Shown here one piece after another: positions 8,494 through 16,126 of a stretch of 64,000 nt of DNA; position 1 is the stretch's first letter, and each line of letters begins with the position of its first letter. Made by a program: the position numbers and the translations under genes. This DNA is from G965213525 sp965213525 (GTDB taxonomy: Bacteria > Actinomycetota > Acidimicrobiia > Acidimicrobiales > Poriferisodalaceae): the NCBI GenBank assembly GCA_965213525.1, contig OZ243889.1, positions 1,116,001-1,180,000 on the forward strand. Direction: 5' to 3'. Under the pieces are notes generated by a model that ran no database searches, was not told the origin of the DNA, and saw only the letters and a list, made by a program, of their open reading frames with translations.

Positions 8494-9642
8494 ATGCAAC
8501 GTCGACGTCGTCACCCCATCGCGGTGGTGCTGCTCGCGGTGATGTCGATGCTGGTGACAGCGTGCGGCGACAGCGACGGCAGCGATGCGGTCGACGAGGT
8601 CACCGACGCCGCTGACCAGGCAGCCGATGCGGCCACCGAGGCCGACGCCGAGGCCACCGACGCCGAGGCCGACGGCGCAGCCGCCGATCCCGCCGCGGGT
8701 GCACAGGACGGCCTGCGGGTGGCGGTGCTCATCCCCGGTGAGGACAACGACAACTCGTTCTCCCAATCCGGGGCGGAGGCGATCCGAGCTGCAGCCGAGA
8801 CCGACGGTGCGGTCGACTTCACCCTGTTGCAGGAGATCACCGAACCGACCGAGTCGGTGCCGGCGATCCGCCAGTTCGCCGAGGACGGCTTCGATCTGGT
8901 CATCGGCCACGGCATCGAGTACGTCGACCCCATCTTGGAGGTGGCCCCCGAGTACCCGGAGGTGGCGTTCGCGATGTCAGGCGGCATCACCTTGGGCATC
9001 GAGCCCTCCGACAACGTCAACGACTGGCTCTACAACCTCCAGGACATGGCCTACCCGCTCGGCGTCGTCGCCGCCGAGGCCATCGTCGGCGACACGATCG
9101 GCATCGTCGGTGGACCGGAGCTCGGCTTCGTCCAGGACATGCACGCCGCGTTCGAGCAGGCGGCGCTGAGCGTGCGCGACGACCTCGAGTTCACCGAGCT
9201 GTTCGCCGGGTCCTTCACCGACGCCCAGGCCGCCGCTGAGGCCACCCAGGCCCTCATCGACCAGGGCGCCGAGCTCATCTACTGCTCGGGCGACGGCATC
9301 TGCATCGGCTCGGCCCAGGCGGCGTCGGCGGCGGGGATCCCCATCGTCGTCGGCTTCGGACCCCAGTTCGACACCGCTCCTGACGTCGCCCTCGCCGCCA
9401 CCCGCATGCAGCTCACCGGCCTCTTCGGTGAGTACTTCGATCTCGTGCGCACCGACGCCTGGGGCGGGCAGTTCTTCGGGTCGGGCATCGCCAACGGCCA
9501 GGTCGAGGTGATGCCCATCTCGACCGAGGTGACCACCGAGCTGTCGAGCACACCGGCCGAGCTGCAACAGCTCACCGACGACTTCGTCGCCGACGTCCAG
9601 GCCGGCACGTTCGAGATCCCCTTCCCCGCCACGTCGGGCTGA
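8494..9642 (+). CDS. BMP-family nucleoside-binding lipoprotein
   Basis: A 382-residue ABC transporter substrate-binding lipoprotein of the BMP/Med family, whose studied members bind nucleosides. ATG 8494 has GAGAGGA 6 bases upstream, a signal peptide and lipobox VTAC. A 50-residue Ala/Asp/Glu-rich tether follows, then the BMP domain: GLRVAVLIPGEDNDNSFSQS, VIGHGIEYVDPILEVAPEYP, a signature-like NVNDWLYNLQDMAYPLGVVA and IGIVGGPELGFVQD. It opens a four-gene transporter operon ending with adenosine deaminase, which supports nucleoside import. Confidence 0.85.
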   Translation: MQRRRRHPIAVVLLAVMSMLVTACGDSDGSDAVDEVTDAADQAADAATEADAEATDAEADGAAADPAAGAQDGLRVAVLIPGEDNDNSFSQSGAEAIRAAAETDGAVDFTLLQEITEPTESVPAIRQFAEDGFDLVIGHGIEYVDPILEVAPEYPEVAFAMSGGITLGIEPSDNVNDWLYNLQDMAYPLGVVAAEAIVGDTIGIVGGPELGFVQDMHAAFEQAALSVRDDLEFTELFAGSFTDAQAAAEATQALIDQGAELIYCSGDGICIGSAQAASAAGIPIVVGFGPQFDTAPDVALAATRMQLTGLFGEYFDLVRTDAWGGQFFGSGIANGQVEVMPISTEVTTELSSTPAELQQLTDDFVADVQAGTFEIPFPATSG

Positions 9643-9647
9643 CCGCG

Positions 9648-11261
9648 GTGACCTCACCGGCGTTGCACGCTCAGGGTCTCGGGCGACGCTTCGGTGATCT
9701 GTGGGCGTTGCGCGACGTCGACGTGACGTTGCAGCGCCACGCCGTCCACGCCCTCGTCGGTGAGAACGGCGCTGGCAAGTCCACGCTGGCCAAGATCGTG
9801 GCAGGTGCCCTGACCCCCACCGAGGGGACGATGGAGCTCGGCGGGCAGCCCTACGCCCCACGGCGGCGGGCCGACGGCTCCGCTCGCGGCGTCGCCCACG
9901 TCCGCCAGCAGCTCTCACTGGTGCGGGGCCTCACCCTGGCCGAGAACCTGCAGCTGGGCCGGCCCGGCGCCTCGGTGCGCTTCGACCGTCCCGCAGCGGT
10001 CGCTGAGCTCAGCCGGTTCGCCGAGGTGTACGACCTGGCCGTGCGCCCCGGCGCCCTCGTCGACGATCTGCCCCTCGCTGACCGCCAGCGCGCCGAGATC
10101 TTGATGGCGGTCGCCTGGGGGGCCGAGGTGCTCATCCTCGACGAGCCGACCTCAGCGCTCGGGCCGGTCGAGACCGACGCCCTGCTCGAGCTGTGCCACC
10201 GACTGCGCGCCGAGGGGACGTCGCTGCTCTACATCTCCCACAAGCTGCGTGAGGTCGTCGCCCTCGCTGATCGGCTCACCGTGTTGCGCCAGGGGCGGGC
10301 GGTGGCATCCGGCGTCGACGTCGCCGGCGCCGAGCTCGACGAGATCGCCCGGCTGATGATCGGCGAGCGCGCCCCGTCCCGGTCGCCTCGACGGGTGCGC
10401 GCGCCCAGCGCGCAGGCCCGCCTGGTGGCTGAGGGCCTGCGACTCGGGGTCGAGCACGGCGTCGGTCTCGCCGGGGTGGACCTGCGGGTGTCGGCCGGGG
10501 AGATCGTGGGGGTGGTCGGGGTCGCCGGCAACGGCCAGGAACCGCTCGCTGAGTGCCTGGTCGGGGTCACGCGTCCCGAGGCGGGGCGGGTCGAGGTCGA
10601 CGGGCTCGACGTGACCGGCTCGCCCCTCGGCGCCCGGGCGGCCGGCGTCGCCTACCTCCCCGAGGAACGGGTCCACGGGCTCGCCATGTCGTTCTCGGCG
10701 GCCGACAACGTCACGGCCACCAGGGCCGGGGACCCCGAGCTGTCTCGTTGGGGCCTGCGCCGGCGGTCCGCCATCGCCCGGCGAGCCGGCGCGCTGATGC
10801 GCCGCTTCGGGGTCGACCCGCCGGTGCCTGCGATGCCTGCTCGGGCCCTGTCGGGCGGCAACCAGCAGAAGCTGCTGAGCGCCCGTGAGCTCGAGGTCCC
10901 GCCGGCGGTGCTCGTCGCCGCCGGCCCGACCAAGGGCCTCGACCCGGGGGCGACGGCGGCCATGCGCGACCGGCTGGCGGCGGTGGCCGCCGACGGCGCG
11001 GCTGTGGTGGTGATCTCGGCTGACCTGGACGAGATCCTCGAGGTGGCCGAGCGCGTCGTCGTGTTGTCCGGGGGGCGCATCGTGGACGACATGGCGGTCA
11101 CCGACGCCGACCCGGTGCGCCTGGGCGCCGCCATGGCCGGCGTCTCGTCCTCTGACGCCGCTCGTCGCCTCACCGGCGGCGACGTCGAGCTGGTCGACGA
11201 CGCGACGCCGGCGCGCGACCCCGACACCGCACCGGCGACCGCCGACGGGACCGCCCGGTGA
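9648..11261 (+). CDS. Nucleoside ABC transporter ATPase, two ABC domains
   Basis: A 537-residue cytoplasmic ATPase with tandem nucleotide-binding domains, as in RbsA/YufO-type importers. Domain 1 has intact Walker A GENGAGKST and Walker B VLILDEPTSALG. Its signature region is LPLADRQRAEIL, atypical as usual in this family. Domain 2 has a degenerate Walker A (GVAGNGQE), a normal signature LSGGNQQKLLSAREL and VLVAAGPTKGLDPG. Start GTG 9648 follows the lipoprotein stop by five bases. The last ~16 codons lie in a 47-bp tandem repeat, so the C-terminal tail is low complexity. Confidence 0.85.
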   Translation: MTSPALHAQGLGRRFGDLWALRDVDVTLQRHAVHALVGENGAGKSTLAKIVAGALTPTEGTMELGGQPYAPRRRADGSARGVAHVRQQLSLVRGLTLAENLQLGRPGASVRFDRPAAVAELSRFAEVYDLAVRPGALVDDLPLADRQRAEILMAVAWGAEVLILDEPTSALGPVETDALLELCHRLRAEGTSLLYISHKLREVVALADRLTVLRQGRAVASGVDVAGAELDEIARLMIGERAPSRSPRRVRAPSAQARLVAEGLRLGVEHGVGLAGVDLRVSAGEIVGVVGVAGNGQEPLAECLVGVTRPEAGRVEVDGLDVTGSPLGARAAGVAYLPEERVHGLAMSFSAADNVTATRAGDPELSRWGLRRRSAIARRAGALMRRFGVDPPVPAMPARALSGGNQQKLLSARELEVPPAVLVAAGPTKGLDPGATAAMRDRLAAVAADGAAVVVISADLDEILEVAERVVVLSGGRIVDDMAVTDADPVRLGAAMAGVSSSDAARRLTGGDVELVDDATPARDPDTAPATADGTAR

Positions 11262-11395
11262 GCGACCTCGACACCGCACCGGCGACCGCTGACGGGTCCG
11301 CCCGGTGACCGACCTCGACACCCCAGCGGGGCACGCTGACGGGTCCGCCCGATGAGTGAGCTCGACACCCCAGCGGCGACCGCCGCACCGATGAC
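11223..11395 (+). repeat. 47-bp tandem repeat, about four copies
   Basis: Units built on CGACACCgCACCGGCGACCG start at 11223, 11270, 11317 and 11364, an exact 47-bp period; the last copy is partial and diverged. Because 47 is not a multiple of three, each copy is read in a different frame. Units end in GGTGA or GATGA, so stop and start codons recur. The first copy contains the ATPase stop. An 18-bp core of this repeat also occurs at 17378-17395. Confidence 0.8.
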
Positions 11396-11435
11396 GACGC
11401 AGGGACGGGCCCCGAGGCTGACCCCCTGTGGGTGA
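11352..11435 (+). other. Short leader frame or frameshifted permease N-terminus
   Basis: ATG 11352 opens 27 codons ending in TGA at 11433-11435, which overlaps the GTG chosen for the permease as GTGA. A single extra C in the CCCCC run at 11422-11426 would join this frame in phase with the permease (…RLTPLWVTTMVSV). It is either a coupled leader peptide or a one-base deletion, real or sequencing, near the permease N-terminus. Confidence 0.4.
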
Positions 11436-12556
11436 CGACGATGGTCTCGGTCATCGGAGCGTTCGTGATCGGGGCGGTGTTGCTCGTGGCCGCCGGCGAC
11501 GACCCCGTCACCGCCTATGGCGCCATGCTCGAAGGCTCGGTCGGTTCGAGCTTCGCCCTCGGCGAGACGCTGGTGCGAGCCGCCCCGCTGGCGATTGTCG
11601 GCCTCGGAGCGGCGCTGGCGTTGCGGGCGGGCATCTTCACGATCGGCGCCGAGGGTCAGATCGCCGTGGGGGCGGTCGGGGCGGTGCTCGCCGCGCTGTG
11701 GGTCGATTCGTGGCCTGGGGCACTCGCGGTACCGGTGGCGATGGCGGCCGGCGCGACGTTCGGCGGTCTGTGGGCGCTCCCCCCGGCGCTGCTGCGGGCC
11801 CGCCTCGGCGTCAACGAGATCCTCTCGACGCTGCTGTTCAACTACTTCGCCGCGTTCCTCGTCACCTACCTGCTGCGCGAGCCCTTGCGACCCGAGGGAT
11901 CGATCATCGCCCAGTCCGAGGCCTATCCTGACGACGGGCGCCTCGGCCTGCTCGTCGCCGGCACCCGCCTGCACTGGGGCGTCCTCGTGGCGGTCGCGGT
12001 GGCGGTCGCGTTCGGGGCCTGGATCCGCTCGGTGCGCGGCTTCCGCAGCGACGTGTTCGGCGAGAACCCCCGCCTGGCCCGCCAGCTCGGCATCTCCCCC
12101 GTCCGGGTCGTGGTGACCTCGATGGTGCTGTCGGGCGCCGCAGCCGGGCTCGTCGGGTGGTTGCAGGTCGCCGGCCTGCACGGCCGGGCCTACGTCAACG
12201 TCGCCGAGGGCATCGGCTTCCTCGGCCTCGTCGTGGCAGTCCTCGGCGGCATGCGTCCGCTCGGGGTCGTCGCCGCTGCGGTGCTGCTGTCGGCGCTCAG
12301 CGCCGGGGGCCTGCACATGGAGGCCACCCAGGAGATCCCCTCGACGCTCTCCGACGTCCTCCAGGCGCTGGTGCTGCTCGGCGTCGCCGCCCGCTTCGCT
12401 CCTCGGCTGTGGCGCCTCGGCCGACGGGTGCCCCTCGCCCCGGTCCTCACCGCATCCGGCGGCGCCGTCGAGGACGGCGTCGGCGCCGGCCCCGCAGCCG
12501 CACCCACCGGCGGCGACGGTGCGCACACCGGGTCCGCACCCGGCGGCGACCGCTGA
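11432..12556 (+). CDS. Nucleoside ABC transporter permease 1 (YufP-like)
   Basis: A 374-residue membrane permease of the BPD_transp_2 family. Recognisable parts are the first helix (TTMVSVIGAFVIGAVLLVA), LRAGIFTIGAEGQIAVGA, LGVNEILSTLLFNYF, and GFRSDVFGENPRLARQLGI, the cytoplasmic coupling motif. The last ~55 residues are an Ala/Gly-rich tail. Start GTG 11432 is the first in frame and lies right at helix 1, so the usual cytoplasmic N-terminus is missing or was lost by the possible frameshift just upstream. Its stop overlaps the next start (TGATG). Confidence 0.8.
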   Translation: MTTMVSVIGAFVIGAVLLVAAGDDPVTAYGAMLEGSVGSSFALGETLVRAAPLAIVGLGAALALRAGIFTIGAEGQIAVGAVGAVLAALWVDSWPGALAVPVAMAAGATFGGLWALPPALLRARLGVNEILSTLLFNYFAAFLVTYLLREPLRPEGSIIAQSEAYPDDGRLGLLVAGTRLHWGVLVAVAVAVAFGAWIRSVRGFRSDVFGENPRLARQLGISPVRVVVTSMVLSGAAAGLVGWLQVAGLHGRAYVNVAEGIGFLGLVVAVLGGMRPLGVVAAAVLLSALSAGGLHMEATQEIPSTLSDVLQALVLLGVAARFAPRLWRLGRRVPLAPVLTASGGAVEDGVGAGPAAAPTGGDGAHTGSAPGGDR

Positions 12557-13506
12557 TGGACCAGCTCGTCGAGCTGGCCTTCTGGCAGACCGTGATCTCG
12601 GCCGGCCTGCGCCTGGCCACGCCGCTCATCTTCGCCTCGCTCGGTGAGACCCTGGCCCAACGCGCCGGGGTGCTGAACCTCGGGCTCGAGGGGTTCATGA
12701 TCGCCGGCGCCCTCGGTGGTCTGTACGTGGCGGTCGAGAGCACGTGGTGGGTGGGTGTGCTGGCGGGCGGGGTCTCTGGCGTGATCCTGTCGGCGGTGAT
12801 GGTGGTCCTGGCCGTCAGGGGCCGGGCCAGCCAGATCGTCATCGGCTTCGGCCTCACGATCCTCGGCATCGGTGCGACCGGATTCGTCTACGCCGTCACC
12901 ACCGCCCCCGGTGATCTGTCGCGGCGGGTCGATCGCCTCGGCGCCATCGACCTCCCCGTCATCAGCGACCTCCCCCTCGTCGGGCCGGCCCTGTTCACCA
13001 ACAGCGCCCTCACCTGGGCAGCCATCGCCGCGGTGCCGGTCGTGTGGTGGGTGGCGACGCGCACCACCTGGGGCCTGGCCATCCGGGCCTGCGGCGAGGA
13101 CCCTGACGCGGCGGCCGCTCGGGGGGTCGACGTCGTGGCGGTGCGGTCGTGGGCGACGCTGGCCTCGGGCCTGGGCGGCGGTCTCGGCGGGGCCGCCATC
13201 GCCGTCGGGTCCGTCGGGGTGTTCCAACCCGAGATCACCGCCGGGCGGGGGTTCATCGCCCTGGCCGTCATCTTGATGGCGGCGTGGTCGCCGCTCGGGG
13301 CGTTCCTCGGCAGCCTGGTGTTCGGGTTGTCCGAGGCGCTGTCGCTGCAGCTGCGCACCATCGTCGACGACGCCGTACCCACCGAAGCCGTCGAGGTGCT
13401 GCCCTACGTGGTGACCCTGGTCATCTTGGTCATCGGCGCCAGCCGCAGCCGCATGCCCCGAGCCCTCGGCGTCACCTTCGTGCCCGACGGCGCCACCACG
13501 GCGTGA
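12556..13506 (+). CDS. Nucleoside ABC transporter permease 2 (YufQ-like)
   Basis: A 316-residue membrane permease pairing with the preceding one. The family signature TPLIFASLGETLAQRAGVLN and LGLEGFMIAGALGG is clear, followed by about eight hydrophobic segments and the coupling motif IRACGEDPDAAAARGVDVV. ATG 12556 shares one base with the previous stop, so translation is probably coupled. The operon continues 32 bp later with adenosine deaminase. Confidence 0.85.
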   Translation: MDQLVELAFWQTVISAGLRLATPLIFASLGETLAQRAGVLNLGLEGFMIAGALGGLYVAVESTWWVGVLAGGVSGVILSAVMVVLAVRGRASQIVIGFGLTILGIGATGFVYAVTTAPGDLSRRVDRLGAIDLPVISDLPLVGPALFTNSALTWAAIAAVPVVWWVATRTTWGLAIRACGEDPDAAAARGVDVVAVRSWATLASGLGGGLGGAAIAVGSVGVFQPEITAGRGFIALAVILMAAWSPLGAFLGSLVFGLSEALSLQLRTIVDDAVPTEAVEVLPYVVTLVILVIGASRSRMPRALGVTFVPDGATTA

Positions 13507-13538
13507 CCGCCCGACCGACCTTCCGAGGAGCTCCCGAC

Positions 13539-14594
13539 GTGTCCGATGCGCCCTCCGCAGATCGCCCCGACACCGCAGCGGTGCTGCGGGCCATGCCCAA
13601 GGTGGAGCTGCACTGCCACCTCGAGGGCTCCGTGCCAGCCCCGGCGTTCATCGAGCTGGCCGGGCGACACGGGCTGACGCTGCCGACCACCGACCCCGAA
13701 CGGGTCTACGACTTCGAGTCGTTCCTCGGCTTCCTCGACCTGCTCGGCCTGGTGTGCGCATCGATGGTGACCGTCGAGGACTTCGAGCGAGCCACCTACG
13801 ACTCGCTCGCCTGGGCCGCCGAGCACGGCAACGTCTGCTACCGCGAGATGTTCTGGAACCCGACGAACCACACCACGTCATACCCCGACCAGGTCGAGGG
13901 CATCGTGGCCGGGCTGGAGGCGGCCGAGGCCGACCTCGGTGTGCGAGGGGTCGTGCTCGCCGGCATCAACCGCCGTCACGCCCCCGCCGCCGCCGTCGAG
14001 CTGGTGGAGTCGATCGTCGCCCACCCTCACGAACGGGTGATCGGCATCGGTCTCGACGACGACGAGGACAGCGGTCCCCCCGAGATGTTCGCCGGGGCGT
14101 ACGCCCTGGGTGGACGCCACGGCCTGCGTCGCACCGCCCACGCCGGTGAGCTGGGCGTGGCCGCCAACGTCGCAGCGTCGCTCGACGTGTTGGGTTGCGA
14201 GCGCATCGACCACGGCTACGCCATGGTCGGCCACGACGACGTCGTCGGTCGGATCGTCGATGAGGGCGTGCACGTCACCGGGGCGTGGTTCGTCAACCTC
14301 TTCCACCACGGCGTGCCCGGCGGGGCCGACCCGACGACCAGCCCCCTGGCGACGATGCTGGCGACCGAGGGTCTGTCGGTGTCGCTGAACACCGATGACC
14401 CGACGATGATCCCGACCGACCTCAGCGCAGAGATGATCGCTGTTCACGAGACCCTGGGCCTCGGTCTCGACCGGCTCGTCCGGTGCCAACACGACGCCAT
14501 CGACGGCGCCTTCTGCGACGACGCCGAGCGGCGTGTGCTGCGAGACCGCTTCGACACCGCCGTCGCCGAGCTCCGCACCGCCCACGACGCTTGA
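13539..14594 (+). CDS. add: Adenosine deaminase-family protein
   Basis: A 351-residue cytoplasmic zinc deaminase converting adenosine (or a close relative) to inosine. Family motifs are all present: KVELHCHLEGS, TAHAGELG (catalytic Glu), ERIDHGYAM and VSLNTDDP. GTG 13539 is preferred, with GAGGAG at 13525-13530 and an 8-base spacer. Placement at the end of the nucleoside importer operon fits salvage of imported nucleosides. A partial copy of its 3' end lies about 580 bp downstream. The window has a second, more distant homologue at 37.7 kb; which one is the housekeeping enzyme cannot be told. Confidence 0.85.
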   Translation: MSDAPSADRPDTAAVLRAMPKVELHCHLEGSVPAPAFIELAGRHGLTLPTTDPERVYDFESFLGFLDLLGLVCASMVTVEDFERATYDSLAWAAEHGNVCYREMFWNPTNHTTSYPDQVEGIVAGLEAAEADLGVRGVVLAGINRRHAPAAAVELVESIVAHPHERVIGIGLDDDEDSGPPEMFAGAYALGGRHGLRRTAHAGELGVAANVAASLDVLGCERIDHGYAMVGHDDVVGRIVDEGVHVTGAWFVNLFHHGVPGGADPTTSPLATMLATEGLSVSLNTDDPTMIPTDLSAEMIAVHETLGLGLDRLVRCQHDAIDGAFCDDAERRVLRDRFDTAVAELRTAHDA

Positions 14595-14611
14595 GACCCC
14601 GGCGGCCCGGT

Positions 14612-14884
14612 CGTAGCCGGGTCGTCAGCAGCAGCGCCGATGATGTCCACCAGGCGTTCGGGGCACTCGCCGGCTGGGGTGCTCCACTCATTCCACGCCC
14701 AGATCGGCACCCGCCACTGCCCGTCGACGCAGTAGTGGAAGCCGTCGAAGGACAACAGCCCGAAGGGCATCCATGAAAAGGTCACCCGCAGGTCGGGACC
14801 TGCGGGCTCCACCGCCTCGACCCTTGCGAGGGGCCACGTCGTGCCGGGCGCCGTCCGGAAGGATCGTTGCCTGGCCGTCCGGGT
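14612..14884 (-). pseudogene. Coding-like remnant of unknown origin
   Basis: One minus frame reads as natural protein, with VEAVEPAGPDLRVTF, FDGFHYCVDG and QWRVPIWAWNEW. It has no credible start and runs on antisense into the adenosine deaminase gene. It lies in a scar of gene fragments, so a decayed gene is likelier than an intact one. The family was not recognised. Confidence 0.4.
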
Positions 14885-14911
14885 ACTGCCAAAGTGGCGT
14901 TCGACGTGCGG

Positions 14912-15075
14912 TCGGCGGTTCGTCGAACAGCCTCTCGGCGCTGCGCCACCTGATGTCGGCCGGGGCTTGGTCGCTGCGTGCCGGGCGCAGCGCAGGTGGT
15001 GCCACGCCTCCAGGAGGTGGGCGATCGATGCGTCGGAACCGAACAGCATCCTGTGGGGCACCCGCTCGGCGGCGG
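14912..15075 (-). pseudogene. C-terminal remnant of an amidohydrolase
   Basis: The minus strand encodes RVPHRMLFGSDASIAHLLEA and WHHLRCA, then after a frameshift near 14975 ADIRWRSAERLFDEPP. This matches the C-terminus of the intact amidohydrolase at 17852-18700 (RVPHKMLFGSDA, WHHLRCA, DIGWRNAEALFDQP). The rest of the gene is missing. It abuts the adenosine deaminase remnant at about 15080. Confidence 0.7.
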
Positions 15076-15084
15076 CGCTCTCTG

Positions 15085-15178
15085 TGGCGGCGCCCTCCGC
15101 AGCGACGCCGAGCGGCGTGTGCTGCGAGATCGCCTCGACACCGCCGTCGCTGAGCTGAGGAGCGCAAAGGAGGGCTGA
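15085..15178 (+). pseudogene. 3'-terminal remnant of adenosine deaminase
   Basis: This segment encodes GALRSDAERRVLRDRLDTAV then AELRSAKEG and a stop. It is nearly the same as the end of the adenosine deaminase at 13539-14594 (GAFCDDAERRVLRDRFDTAV). Only the last ~30 codons are present, with no domain or start. It is a duplicated gene end or the leftover of a deleted tandem paralogue. Confidence 0.75.
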
Positions 15179-15226
15179 CGCCCGGGCGCCCGAATCACTG
15201 CGGCCCGGTCGGTGCGGGTGCGCTCC

Positions 15227-15889
15227 TCACGCGCCGAGGAGGCGGTCGGCGAGCTCGACCGGGCGGGAGAGCGCCACGAGATGTCCCCCCGGCACCGTCT
15301 CCGGTTCGACACCGAGGCGGTCGATCGCGACTCGCCGCTGGAAGTCCGGCGGGAAGAAGCGGTCGTCGCGGCCGGCGATCACACGGGTCGCCACCTGGGG
15401 CCACCGCTCCAGCGGCCAGGGGTCGGCGAACGGCCGGTCGCTCTGGCGCTTGCCGGCGCCCAGCCCGACCGCACGGACGTCGTCGGGCACGTCGTGGAAG
15501 AAGTGCTCGGCCGGGTCGAAGTCGTCCGGCATCTCGTGCCCGGTCGCCGCCCACCACTCGCTTGCGGTCTCGCCGGGCGCCGGGATCATGGCGTTCAGCA
15601 TCACCAGTTGTCGGACCTGGAGGTGCGCGCACACGAGCGGGGCGACGAGCCCACCCATCGACTGACCCACCACGACGAGCTCCCCTCGGCCCCGGCCCGC
15701 CTCGACCACCACGTCGAGGTACGCACCGAGCCCGGCGGTCGGATCGTCGGCGGGCAGCTCCACTGCGACGACGCCGTGACCGCGCTGCTCGAGCTCGCCC
15801 GTGAGGCGGTGCCAGTACCACGCATCCCCACCGGCACCCGGAATGAGCAGGAACGTCGACGGCGGCCGGGGTGGAGCAGACATCTGCAC
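15227..15889 (-). CDS. Alpha/beta hydrolase
   Basis: A 220-residue cytoplasmic esterase-like alpha/beta hydrolase (AB_hydrolase_6 type). It shows FLLIPGAGGDAWYWHRLTGE (oxyanion region), nucleophile elbow VVGQSMGG, IAGRDDRFFP with the acid, and PGGHLVALSRP with the catalytic His. The start could be ATG 15889 or 15883. It is convergent with the gene-fragment scar. The sequence resembles the MeNPOC / hydroxynitrile-lyase-like family; the substrate is unknown. Confidence 0.75.
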   Translation of the reverse strand: MQMSAPPRPPSTFLLIPGAGGDAWYWHRLTGELEQRGHGVVAVELPADDPTAGLGAYLDVVVEAGRGRGELVVVGQSMGGLVAPLVCAHLQVRQLVMLNAMIPAPGETASEWWAATGHEMPDDFDPAEHFFHDVPDDVRAVGLGAGKRQSDRPFADPWPLERWPQVATRVIAGRDDRFFPPDFQRRVAIDRLGVEPETVPGGHLVALSRPVELADRLLGA

Positions 15890-16114
15890 GCCTCTCGGTC
15901 GGTCGGCGGCGAGGGTCGCGCGCCCTCGACCCGGGTCGGTCGCCGGTCAGCGTAGGACCCTGCCGCCGAGAGGCTTGCGTCCAGCCCTGCCAAGGGGCTC
16001 TGCACGAATCGACGACCGTGCGAACCCTGGGAACGATCGAACGGCTCGTGAGGAAGTTGAGGAAGATCGTCGACGCAGACCGGTCATCAGATCGCTCCTG
16101 ACACACCCCCCTCT

Positions 16115-16120
16115 TACGAT
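16115..16120 (+). promoter_or_regulatory. Candidate -10 box, leaderless start
   Basis: TACGAT ends six bases before ATG 16127. The paralogous DUF222 gene at 36082 has TAGGCT at the same distance, and both share TGACACACCCCC just upstream. A leaderless transcript starting at or next to the ATG is inferred. Confidence 0.45.
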
Positions 16121-16126
16121 GAACGC

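Noticed and set aside
11223..11395. CRISPR array at the 47-bp repeats
   Set aside because: Units are directly adjacent with no unique spacers, and there are no cas genes.
10652..12526. A 624-codon minus-strand frame opposite the nucleoside transporter
   Set aside because: Antisense to Walker-motif and permease genes; repeated words in it come from the 47-bp DNA repeat.
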